From Zingiber officinale (lineage: Eukaryota; Streptophyta; Magnoliopsida; Zingiberales; Zingiberaceae): a stretch of DNA of 64,000 nt. Below, one piece after another: positions 47,106 through 57,017 of the stretch. Location of the stretch: the NCBI RefSeq assembly GCF_018446385.1, contig NC_056001.1, positions 13,014,672 to 13,078,671 of the forward strand. The letters run 5' to 3'. The notes below the pieces were generated by a model. It searched no databases. It was not told the DNA's origin and saw nothing but the letters and a program-made list of their open reading frames with translations. The position numbers and the translations under genes were made by a program. How positions within the stretch are numbered: position 1 is the first letter of the stretch; each line of letters starts with the position of its first letter.

Positions 47106-48143
47106 GGATGCAACTCTGGTCTGTTGACTAGTTCCTTTAATTCCTCACGTGATTTTGCAGTGTCCTTAGTTCTTCCAAGTACATTCATCACAGTGTTGAA
47201 GATATTATCAAAGAAATTTTTCTCAACATGCATCACATCTATATTATGTCGAATGAGTAGATACTTCCAATAAGGCAGCTCCCAGAATATGCTCCTTTTC
47301 TTCCAACCACTCTTGCACATCCTAACAAGATATTTATTTATCTCATCAAAATTAGGCCGAGATACTGGGATAAATCCATAACTATCTATTTGTTCAATGA
47401 TTTCTTCACCTGAAGCATGGACGGTTGAGGGAAGTTTTCTGACTACAATATTCTTTAGAAAATTTTTCTTATTTCTCCTAAAAGGGTGATCCAGTGGTAA
47501 AAATTTACGATGATTATCAAATCAATATGCATCAGACTCTGTCATGCAATGTGGGCATGCTAATTTACCAGCTGTGCTCCATCCCGACAACATTGAGTAT
47601 GCTGGAAAATTACTGATCGTCCACAATAAGGCAGCATGCAATGTAAAATTAGTTTTACTTGCAACATCATAAGTCATCAACCCTACATTCCATAATTCAT
47701 TCAACTCGACAATTAGATATTGCAAAAAAATATCTATCTTATTTTTGGAATTGGTTGGACCAGGAATAAGCACCGTAAGGAACATAAATTCATCTTTCAT
47801 GCACATCCATGACATTAAGTTGTACGGTGTTAATATAACTGGCCAAGATGAATATTGTTGTCCCAAGTGACCAAATGGTTGAAATCCATCTGCAGACAGT
47901 CTCAATCTCACATTACGTGGTTCCATTGCAAAGGAGGGAAACACAATATCAAGATGTTTCCATGCAAGAGAATCACAAGGATGACACATTATACCTCCTT
48001 CGTGCTCATGCTCATGCTCATGCTCATGATGTCATATCATACGGCCAACTGTAGCTGCAGATGCATACAAGCGTTGAAGACTAGCAGTTAACAGAAAATA
48101 ATACATTACTTTCCAAGCAATATTTTTCCTCTTCTTCCCGGGT

Positions 48144-49574
48144 GATGCGGATACGGTTTGGGGTAGAGAAGTGATTAAGGAGGAAGAGAGAGGCAATTTG
48201 GTCTTTTTCAGGGTTAGGGCTTTGAGTTTATAAGAGGTACTGTTCATTGTGTTGGAGGGGAGGGGGGGGTTTTTTCTTGGTCGGTCGCCAGCAGAGCCTT
48301 CTTCCTCTTTCCTCGCCGGCATCGGAGCCGGCCGTCGGCTGCTCCTCTCCTCCGCCTCCTATCCTCCGGCTTCCATTACAGTGCTGCCACCAGAGGAAAG
48401 AGTGTTCCTTCTCTGCCGCCATCCTCGCACGAGAGCCAGAACCACCACCCCTCCTCCTGTGTCGCCCACCAGTGCACTCCACACGACGCTGACAGCTTCC
48501 TCCTCTTTTCCCTCTCTCACGCTCTCTCGCAGGACATCGTTATCCCGGGAGCCGCTGCCATCTCCGACCAGCCAACACCTCCCTGCCTCTCTCGCCTCCG
48601 ACCTTGACCATCTCCTCTCTTGTCGACCTCCTCCTTCGAGGTCTAGGTGGTCGTCTCAGGTGTCGTTACCTTTAGCCTCTTTCACCTCCTTTGTTGCCGG
48701 TGAGTCTAGTAGCCCCTCCACCGAGTCCAACGGCCACCACCGCCTTGTCCGACGGCCTTTGCTGCTGCATTCAGTAGTCTTTGACTTCGCCGAGTTCGGC
48801 AGTCATCGCGACCACTTCTAGTGGCCGTCGTCGTCCTCCGAGACCACCTCCAACGGCCTCAGAGGGCCCTATAGCCGACCATAGCAGCTTTTTAGCCGCT
48901 GTCTCCATTGTTTCCGGCGCAGATCTGATCCACCACTGCGTCTCCGGCAACCATTTGTTGTGTATTCGGCCATCGAGCCATTGTGCCTTGTCCCTCGTAT
49001 CATCGTTGGTATTGTGAGTTGTTTCTATTAACCGGCTTATGAGTTGTGACTGTGTGGTGTATTCTCGATTGTGCGTCGTTGTCATATTCCGATCTGCGGG
49101 CCAATGCCAGATGTCGGTCGTGTCGCCTTTGTATTCTGATTGTGTGTCACCTCTCGGATCCATACCGTATTCGGCTCCGTGTCATCACCTCTGGGCCGAA
49201 CTCCTCTTCGGTCGGCTCAGATGCATCCACTCTTTCAGGGTCATGACGACTCTATCAGCAGCGGGACCAGCTCACCGATCCATTCGAGGGCGCCCCCCCC
49301 CCCCCGGGTCAGGGTACGTCACTATACTTGTCTGGTATTTATTTAGTTGTTCTACTATTATTCGTCTGCTTATACATTATTGGGATCCGCCTCGAGCATC
49401 AGGGACCAGAGACCGAGGTGACTTGGTCGCTGGCTATAGGTACTATTGACCAGAAGACCCCGTGCAACTTGGTCAACACAGGAGATAACTCATCAACCGG
49501 GTCGTGGGGATGCGGTCAACCTTCCAGACACGTCATATCGGCATGTCCGTCTTCTCAGCTTCCCGACAGGATCA
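48144..49574 (+). repeat. 5' LTR of the 48-kb Gypsy element
   Basis: Starts TGATGCGGATACGG, ends CGACAGGATCA. It includes a CT-rich GC-rich part (48300-48760) that is open in several frames but non-coding. Confidence 0.9.
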
Positions 49575-49799
49575 ATTTGGCGCCGTCTGTGGGAACACCC
49601 TGGTCTGGAACGTGGAGATGGACGACGCCGAAACTTTCTGTCATCCTCATGACCTCGGTAGATTCCGAAGAATATATCATATTCTACTCACTCCATGGGT
49701 ATTCGGGAGTTGAGGAACTGAGTCAGATCGTCAGCTAGTCGGCAGGTCAGTTTTTCCGTTATATTCTCAGTTATTTGATCTGCCAAAGTTCCTCGATCG

Positions 49800-50112
49800 A
49801 GGAACCCCGAGCCGATCGGCCGGGTGCGTATTATATCCGAGCCACAGGTTCGATGTCAAAGACCCCGTGCCGATCGACCAAGCGTATATTATCCGAGCCA
49901 TGGGCTCGATGTCGAAGACCCCGTACCGATCGGCCGGACGTATATTATTCGAGCCACAGGCACGATGTCGAAGACCCCGTGCCGATCGACCAGGCGTATA
50001 TTATCCGAGCCACGGGCTCGATGTCAAAGACCCTGTGCCGATCGACCGGGCATATATTATCTGAGCTGTGAGCTCATTGTCGAAGACCCCGTACCGATCG
50101 GCCGGGTTTGAG
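49800..50112 (+). repeat. Array A: five to six 56-bp units
   Basis: The unit contains 'ccgagccacgggctcgatg', 'tcgaagaccccgtgccgatcg' and 'gcgtatattatc'. It matches the reverse complement of 9457-9605. Confidence 0.9.
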
Positions 50113-50512
50113 TTATGCTTGAAGACCGTCGAGCGGCGACTATAAATACCCAGCCTGAAGACCGTCGAGCAGCGACGTTAAACGTCAGAGTTGAACCGGT
50201 GACTATAAATATCTGGCTTGAAGACCGTCGAGCGGCGACGTTAAACACCAGAGTCGAACCGGCAACTATAAATACCCTGTCTGAAGACCGTCGAGCGGCG
50301 ACGTTAAACGCCAGAGTCGAATCAGTGACCATAAATACCCGGCTTGAAGACTGTCGAGCGGCGATGTTAAATGCCAGAGTCGAACCGACGACTATAAATA
50401 CCCGGCTCGAAGACCATCGAGCGGTGAAGTTAAACGCCAGAGTCAAACCGGCGACTATAAATACCCGGCCTGAAGACCGTCGAGTGGCGACGTTAAACCC
50501 CCGCCTTCACGG
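50113..50512 (+). repeat. Array B: about seven 62-bp units with a TATA-like motif
   Basis: The unit contains 'gaagaccgtcgagcggcgacg', 'ttaaacgccagagtcgaacc' and 'ggcgactataaatacccgg'. It is homologous to the array at 8110-9456. Each copy has 'actataaata', a TATA-box-like word. Confidence 0.92.
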
Positions 50513-50880
50513 GCCAGTCCATCGGATATTCTTTCTCCCCCTTTCGGGGTTGAGCTTATCAGAGCATGTATCTCCCCCATTCGGGGTTGAGTGGTCGTTA
50601 GATATTTTATCTCCCCCGTTCGGGGTCGAGCGTTCTTCATTGGTCTCGGACCAACTTCAGATATTCTATCTCCCCCATTCGGGGTCGAGCGGTCGTCATA
50701 TATTTTATCTCCCCAGTTCGGGGTCGAGCGTTCTTCACCGGTCTCAGACCAGTTTCAGATATTTTATCTCCCCCGTTCGGGGTCAAGCAGTCGTCACGGG
50801 CATTTATCTCTCCCGTTTGGGGTCGAGCAGTCTTCACGAGCATCTATCTCACTCGTTTGGGGTCGAGCTATCTCCGAGGG
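50513..50880 (+). repeat. Array C: 'ctcccccgttcggggtcgag' units
   Basis: Eight or so copies of 'tatctcccccgttcggggtcgagc' at irregular spacing. Each has the short palindrome 'cccc..ttcgggg'. Non-coding. Confidence 0.88.
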
Positions 50881-50932
50881 TCGCGGACAAGAGTATCTCC
50901 ACTGGTTTCGGACCAGAATGTCTCATAGGTTA

Positions 50933-51247
50933 TGCGCCCGTTCGACTCACTACTTTCGCTTTCATGTGCCTTCGACTCACGGGCTACACTCCAGTTCAGT
51001 TCACGCGCGACGCGCCCGTTCGGCTCACTACTTTCGCTTTTATGCGCCTTCGACTCACGGGCTACACTCCAGTTCGGTTCACGCGCGATGCGCCCGTTCG
51101 GCTCACTACTTTCACTTTCATGCGCCTTCGACTCACGGGCTACACTCCAATTTGGTTCACGCGCGATGCGCCCATTCGACTCACTGTTTTTGCTTTCATG
51201 CGCCTTCGACTCACGGGCTACACTCCAGTTTGGTTCACGTGCGATGC
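50933..51247 (+). repeat. Array D: four 78-bp units
   Basis: The unit contains 'gcgcccgttcggctcactac', 'gcgccttcgactcacgggc' and 'tacactccagttcggttcac'. As 78 is divisible by three, it keeps long frames open on both strands without being a gene. Confidence 0.92.
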
Positions 51248-52085
51248 ACCCATTCGGCTCATATCTTTTCGCCTCCATTCGCATTCAATTTCACGAGCTA
51301 TGCTCCCGCTCAATTTTCAGGCTCCACGCCTGCCCAGTGCTGCTTTGCCTCTCGTTCGGTCTCCCGGTCGCATTTTATGGCAATCCGAGCGGCAGTTTAT
51401 GATCGCTCAGTCATCCGTTCGGCCAGACACTTGAACTACTTGGTTGAACGCCCGACATTCGCTAGATGGTTCGGTCAGCATTTGACGATCTATTGGTCGA
51501 CATTTTCTCAGTCGCCCGTTCGGCATCGCCTGCTCGTTCGCTCGGTCCACTCAGCATCTTGCGTGTCGCTCGGGCTACTATCATTTTAGTCATCGCTCGC
51601 TGGATGGTTTGCCGCTTGCTCGGCATCAGTCCGTTTGCCGACGTGGTATTATTTCTCGTAGTTTGCTCAGTAGCTTTGTAGCCGCTTGGTCAATATCACT
51701 TGGTTGTTTGCTCGATAGCGCCCAATCGCTTTGCTCAGCATCGCCTGAGCGTCTACCCAATATCACTCGGTGTTGTTTGGCATTTGACCAATTTCTTGAT
51801 ATCCGCTTGGCACTATTTTTCGTCGCTCGGGCGACACATGTTTTTTGTGCCACTCGGTCAAGCGCGCGTCATTCTGGCAGCACTTGCCTCATTCGTTGCT
51901 TCACCATCCGCTCGGTAGCGCTACCATCTTTAGTGCGACACCATTGCGATAGCGGTCGCTCGCGTGCCATTATACGAGGAGTTCAGTGATTTGGCTTTGA
52001 TAGCGGGAGCGAATCAGCCTTTGCGATAGACTATCTAGTCAGTCGGACTTGTGCCTCCTTCGACTAGACTTGAAGGGAAGGCTTG

Positions 52086-53511
52086 TGATGCGGATACGGT
52101 TTGTGGTAGAGAAGTGATTAAGGAGGAAGAGAGGGGCAATTTGGTCTTTTTCAAGATTAGGGCTTTGAGTTTATAAGAGGTACTGTTCATTGTGTTAGAG
52201 GGGAGGGGAGTTTTTTCTTGGTCGGCTGCCAGCAGAGCCTTCTTCCTCTTTTCTCGCCGGCATCGGAGTCGGCCGCCGGCTGCTCCTCTCCTCCGCCTCC
52301 TATCCTCCGGCTTCCATTACAGCGCTGCCACCAGAGGAAAAAGTGTTCCTTCTCCGCCGCCATCCTCGCGCGAGAGCCAGGACCACCACCCCTCCTCCTG
52401 TGTCGCCCACCAGTGCACTCCACACGACGCTGACAGCTTCCTCCTCTTTTCCCTCTCTCACGCTCTCTCGTAGGACATCACTGTCCCGGGAGCCGCTGCC
52501 GTCTCCGACCAGCCGACACCTCCTTGCCTCTCTCGCCTCCGTCCTCGACCATCTCCTCTCTTGTCGACCTCCTCCTTCGAGGTCTAGGTGGTCGTCTCAG
52601 GTGTCACTGCCTTTGGCCTCTCTCACCGCCTTTGCTGTCGGTGAGTCCAGCAGCCCCCTCCACCGAGTCCAGCGGCTACCACCGCCTTGTCCGGCGGCCT
52701 TTGCTGCTGCATTCAGTAGTCTTTGACGTCGCCGAGTCCGGCAGTCATCGCGGCCACTTCTAGTGGTCGTCGCTGTCCTCCGAGACCACCTCCAACGGCC
52801 TCAGAGGGCCCTATAGTCGACCATAGCAGCTTTATAGCCACTGTCTCCATTGTTTCCGGGGCAGATTCGATCCACCACTGCATCTCCGGCAGCCATCTGT
52901 TGTGTATTCGGCCATCGAGCCATTGTGCCTTATCCCTCGTATCATCGTTGGTATTATGAGCTGTTGCTATTAACCGGCTTATGAGCCGTGACTGTGTGGT
53001 GTATTATGGCTTGTGCGTCGTTGTCATATTCCGATCTACGGGCCGATGCCAGATGTCGATCGTGTCGTCGTTGTATTCCGATTGTGTGTCACCTCTCGAA
53101 TCCATACCATATTTGGCTCCGTGTCATCACCTCCGGGCCCAGCTCCTCTTCGGTCGGCTCAGATGCATCCACTCTTTCAGGGTCATGACGACTCGATCAG
53201 CAGCGGGACCAGCTCACCGATCCATTCGAGGGCGCCCCCCGGGGCCAGGGTACGTCACTGTACTTGTCTGGTATTTATTTAGTTGTTCTACTATTATTCG
53301 ACTGCTTATACATTATTCGGATCCGCCTCGAGCATCGGGGTACCAGAGACCGGGGCGACCTAGTCACTGGCTATAGGTACTGTTGACCAGAAGACCCCGG
53401 GCAACTTGGTCGACACCGGAGACAACTCATCAGCCGGGTCGTGGAGATGCTGTCAACCTTCCAGACACGTCATATCGACAGGTCCATCTTCTCAGCTTCC
53501 CGACACGATCA
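52086..53511 (+). repeat. 3' LTR of the 48-kb Gypsy element
   Basis: Partner of 48144-49574, starting TGATGCGGATACGG after the purine tract and ending CGACACGATCA. Confidence 0.9.
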
Positions 53512-54557
53512 CCTGGTATGCGAGTATGATGCTTAAAGCGTGGGTGAGTACAGATTTTACATTCATTCAGATCACTATCTTCATTCAAAAATATCATGCA
53601 GTTGTTTATACAACAATCAATCTTCTCTACAGGCAAACATAAACCTCTGATCAATTCCTTTGTTTCATAGAATCTATCAGTCATTATGTTATCAGCAGGG
53701 AGCAACTCTGACATCAATTGACAAATGTCATCGTAACATCTTTCAACAAAATGATGTTCTGCTTTTATATTCAATAACCTTGCAGTAGCTGATAATTGAG
53801 AATGACCAGAAGGAATGTCTTCCCACACTTCTCTTTCACTAGCCTTTAACATTTCATATAGTTGCTGATATTCTGGGGTTGGTATTTCATCTATATTCAA
53901 ATAATCAATTGCATTTATTGCATCTTGAACCATTGATTGCATTGAAATATCAATATTATTTGATACTTCAGGAGCGGTAATAGTAGTCCCAGAAGATGAA
54001 TTACGAGAAGGCCCAATTGTTTCATATAAATAAGGCTCTCCGTGATAGTACCAATTGTAGTAATTTGGCACAAAACTATTTCTACATATGTGTACTTTTA
54101 CAGTATCCTCAACACAAAAAGTTCTATTTTGACATTTTTTTTATAATTGCATGGACACCGTAACTCAGCACCATTCATACATTCTGGATGACTTTTAGCA
54201 AAGTTCACAAACTGTTCAACTTCAGCAATAAAATCATCTCTAATAAAACCATTGTCTAATTGATTATACATCCAAGCTTTGTTCATATACATTGTTATCT
54301 AATGATATTATAATTTGAAACATTATTAAACTTGTATCACTTGAAATAAGCTTAAATAAAGCATTATGTGCACAATTTCATCTCACGATCTTCGTATCAT
54401 ATTATCGAAAATCTCCTCTACACTAAAGTAAATAAATAAAACTAATATACACATGTTGTTGCTTAGAGCATCATTAAATAAAATAACCATACATATATGA
54501 AAGTAAAACAAATCTAATATATAGAATAATGAACATGCAGCAAACAATGACCACGAT

Positions 54558-55352
54558 ATGCACTCCTGCGGTAGTCGGCATAGACATGAGCAGCCCCTGT
54601 GTCTAGTCGAGAGCAGACCGCAAGCAACCCCTGCGACCAGCCGCGAGCAGGCGCTTAAAGTGGCTAGCTGCGAGCAGGACTCTGCGGGGGCTGCGAGCAA
54701 GCCCCCACGGCCAGCCGTGAGAAGGCCCCCGCGGCCAGTCGCGAGAAAGCCCCCGCGGCCAGCCACGAGAATGCCCCCGCGGCCAGCCGCGAGAAAGCCC
54801 CCGCGGCCAGCCACGAGAATGCCCTCGCGGCCAGCCGCGAGAAAGCCCCCGCGGCTAGCCATGATTAGGCAGCGAGCATGCGCCGCAGGCGCCTGCAGTG
54901 GCCGACCTCTAGCAGCCAACCTATGGCGGCCGGCATGCCGCAAACAAGCGCCTGCAGTGGCCGTCCTCCAGCAGCCGGCCTGCGGCGGCCGTCCTCCAGA
55001 AGCCGGCTTGCGGCGGTCGTCCTCCAGCACTCAGCCTATGGCGGCCGGCATGCCACAAACAAGCGCCTGTGGCGGCTGGGCTGCCACAGCTGGTTGCCAC
55101 AGCTCGCCTGCCGCGAGAAGCCGCCAACGGCGGCTCGTCGGCCGCGAGCAGGCCGTAGTGGCCGCCGTGGGTGTGAAAAGGAAGAGACGAGAGAGGAGAG
55201 GAGCATACTTGAGTCGCTGGTTGTGGGTCACAGTGAACGGGAGAGGGCACGAGGCTGCTGGACGCGAAGAGGAGATCGTCGAAGCCGAAAAATCGCCGAG
55301 AGAGGAAAAAGCACGGGTCGCGCGGAGAGGAAAGGGAGCTCCCGTGCCCTAA
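54558..55352 (-). other. GC-rich leader of the minus-strand CACTA, with 24-bp repeats
   Basis: Six or more copies of a 24-bp unit 'gagaaagcccccgcggccag' plus 'ccac/ccgc' lie at about 54712-54865, followed by 'cctgcggcggccgtcctcc' repeats. It is open over 264 codons on the plus strand and 215 on the minus strand only because of GC-rich repetition. No domain is recognised. It corresponds in position to 4280-4745 of the other CACTA copy. Confidence 0.6.
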
Positions 55353-55359
55353 TTTTAAT

Positions 55360-55545
55360 CTACGTTACCGACGGAATCAATCTTCCATCGGTATTTTTCG
55401 ACAGACACTTAATTCCGTCGGTAACTGTCGACGAAAGCTTAATTCTGTTGGTAAAGACCGACAGAATTAATTTTTCGTCGATAACTTTTTCGCCCGCACC
55501 CGTTAACTTATACTCGTTAACCAGAGGCATTTACCGATGAAATTA
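55360..55545. repeat. CACTA subterminal repeats (5' side of the minus-strand element)
   Basis: Alternating 'taccgacggaatcaa' and 'ttccatcggta/ttccgtcggtaa' copies, the same family as 4034-4275. Confidence 0.8.
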
Positions 55546-55577
55546 ATAAAAGATAGAACAACTTGAATTAGCTAGTG

Positions 55578-56574
55578 TTCATTCAACATAGAATAAAATT
55601 TTAGATTTGGTACATTCATCCAACTCCTTTTTATAATAGATATATTCATCCAACTAAAATAATTATATTAATTAATTACTAACATGGAGAGAATCTATTT
55701 TTTTTTAACTCTTTATATATCTCAACGATCTTAGAAGTATTATTACGATATTTATCCGCTAAATCTAGCTGACTATTTATTAACTTTGATAGTTTTTCAG
55801 TCTGAATCATTTTTTTTACCAGAATTTAAAGAGACAATTGAAATTGACCTTAAAGTTGAGCTCGAACCTCTTTGACAAGTAGGGATGAAGGAAGTACGTT
55901 GTTTCTCTTTATATAAATTAAAAATTATCAATACTTCCTCTTTACTTGGATATGATTTATGCAACGTACCATTATATTTGTTAATTTGAACATGAATTTC
56001 TTTTCAATTATCATAAATATCAGGGTTCCCTCAAAAAAATAACATATATTTTTCGTATATTATAATAAATAAACATTTTAAACATAAATTCTAACCATAT
56101 AATATATATAAATTCTAATCATATAATATATATTGCAAAATTCTAATAGTATGCTGAAATCAAATCAAAAGGACTCATCATTTTAGCATAAAATCAAGAT
56201 ACGACATAGATATGTTTCAATCGATATAAAAGTAAAAATTATTCGACGATAGGAAATGATGCCAAATTAATATATCCAAATTCTTAAAATATGAAATTTA
56301 AGCACCACATCCTTCCAAAATAAAATCCCCATTGAAATTGCTAATATGTATCTTTACCAGAATATACAATAATATTAAAGTTGGCATTTTTCATATTAGA
56401 AAAATAAAAAGATTATTTTTTTTCAGTATATCGGCCCCAAAAGTATATTCATTTAACTACACTGTTACAATATCTGCCCTTTTTTTTTCAGTATATCCCA
56501 CTCCAAAATCACAAAACATATCTCAAATGATAAACACTACAAGTAACAAAAAACAAAAATCATTAAAGTTTAAC
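55578..56574. other. MULE 3' interior, AT-rich
   Basis: Mostly featureless. On the minus strand, about 55685-55815 reads 'KMIQTEKLSKLINSQLDLAD' followed by 'KYRNNTSKIVEIYKELKK' before a stop, a coiled-coil-like scrap that could be a leftover of a second element gene. I cannot assign it. Confidence 0.35.
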
Positions 56575-56972
56575 ATTCAATGACTGATTCAATCCCAATT
56601 ATTAACAAGACACTTCTAAAAAAAGGATCACACTTATGATTGAGAGTCGTGACGAATCTTTTTTGCTGTCACAGTCCAAAATCAGACACAAATCGAAAGA
56701 TTGAGAGAGGAGTTGGGAGGAAGGAGACGATCGATTTTAGAGATTAGGGTTTGAAATGTAGAAATAAGGCCGTTGAAGATATTTTATGGGCTTTTCTTGA
56801 CTCACGAGGTGATCACGTGTACATCCCGTTAAATCTTAATAGGGTAGTTGGTGGTAGGGATGTGTTTTAGAAAACAAATTGCGGAGGAGGAATATAAATA
56901 ATACCAAAAAAGTTTTGATGGACATGAATGTGAAAAGGTTGAAATAATAGGGAAATTGTAATATATTTTTCC
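56575..56972 (-). repeat. Right inverted arm of the proposed MULE
   Basis: Reverse complement of 36409-36985 without the SINE. It shows the pre-insertion sequence 'attaagatttaacgggatgt' at about 56825-56844. Confidence 0.7.
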
Positions 56973-57017
56973 ATTGAGCAAAAGAACAAGGAAATAATTA
57001 ATTATTATATACATTTA

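Larger units (their letters stand above)
48144..53511 (+). mobile_element. Gypsy element with two LTRs and an interior of four tandem-repeat arrays
   Basis: LTRs 48144-49574 (1431 bp) and 52086-53511 (1426 bp) are about 95% alike by eye. They are flanked by CCGGG (48139-48143) and CCTGG (53512-53516), a 5-bp duplication with one mismatch, inside TNP2 coding sequence. The primer-binding site 'atttggcgccgtctgtggg' follows the 5' LTR, and the purine tract 'acttgaagggaaggcttg' precedes the 3' LTR. The 2.5-kb interior holds arrays A-D and no gag or pol, so the element must have depended on a partner. Structurally it looks whole for its class. Confidence 0.9.
47078..54292 (-). pseudogene. TNP2-type transposase, 5' half only, interrupted by a Gypsy element
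   Basis: The minus strand starts MYMNKAWMYNQLDNGFIRDD (54292), with the same N-terminal domain as the plus-strand copy; a frameshift lies near 54140. The block 54071-53512 is open for 186 codons through 'YYNWYYHGEPYLYE' and 'NECKICTHPRFKHHTRIPG'. Coding resumes beyond the Gypsy element at 48133 ('KVMYYFLLTASLQRLY') and includes 'SADGFQPFG' and 'STAGKLACPHC' (47989-47522), then 'RHNIDVMHVEKNFF' to about 47100. Stops lie near 48030 and 47520. A small (His-Glu)n run is coded at about 48000-48030. Confidence 0.88.
46830..55577 (-). mobile_element. CACTA element, minus strand, internally deleted, split by a Gypsy element
   Basis: Left limit CACTATAAAAATAATT at 46830, followed by 'ccgacggaa' subterminal repeats to 47100. 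Right subterminal repeats lie at 55360-55545; the exact right end is unclear (a GCTAGTG at 55571-55577 is possible). Only the 5' part remains: GC-rich leader and TNP2 N-terminal and core exons. TNP2 coding joins the terminal repeats directly near 47100, so the 3' half of TNP2 and all of the second gene are deleted. It belongs to the same family as 4034-18367. Confidence 0.8.
36409..56972 (+). mobile_element. Composite MULE bracketed by about 400-bp inverted arms (hypothesis)
   Basis: 36409-36985 and 56575-56972 are inverted copies of each other, diverged but colinear. Shared landmarks are 'aacttttttg', 'caactac', 'gggatgtaca/cgtgatcac', 'catttcaaacc', 'atcgtctcctt', 'ctttcgatt' and 'ctcaatcataagtgt'. 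The outer limits read GGGAAAATATG on the left and GGAAAAATATAT on the right, like MULE termini. Between them lies a MuDR transposase pseudogene. Everything else inside is a later insertion (Gypsy plus Copia LTR; CACTA plus Gypsy). No 9-bp duplication is readable, so age or misplacement of the ends remains a worry. Confidence 0.55.

Noticed and set aside
50115-51589. Long overlapping open frames (439 and 332 codons) as protein genes
   Set aside because: They run through tandem-repeat arrays in several frames at once, have no domain or codon bias, and lie in the interior of a non-autonomous LTR element.
54383-55540. Arg/Ala/Pro-rich frames of 215-264 codons as genes
   Set aside because: Both strands are open because of GC-rich 24-bp repeats in a CACTA leader; no homology is recognised.
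55571-55577. GCTAGTG as the certain right end of the minus-strand CACTA
   Set aside because: The adjoining bases do not match the left terminus and the 3-bp flanks differ (TGT versus TTC), so I leave the end open.
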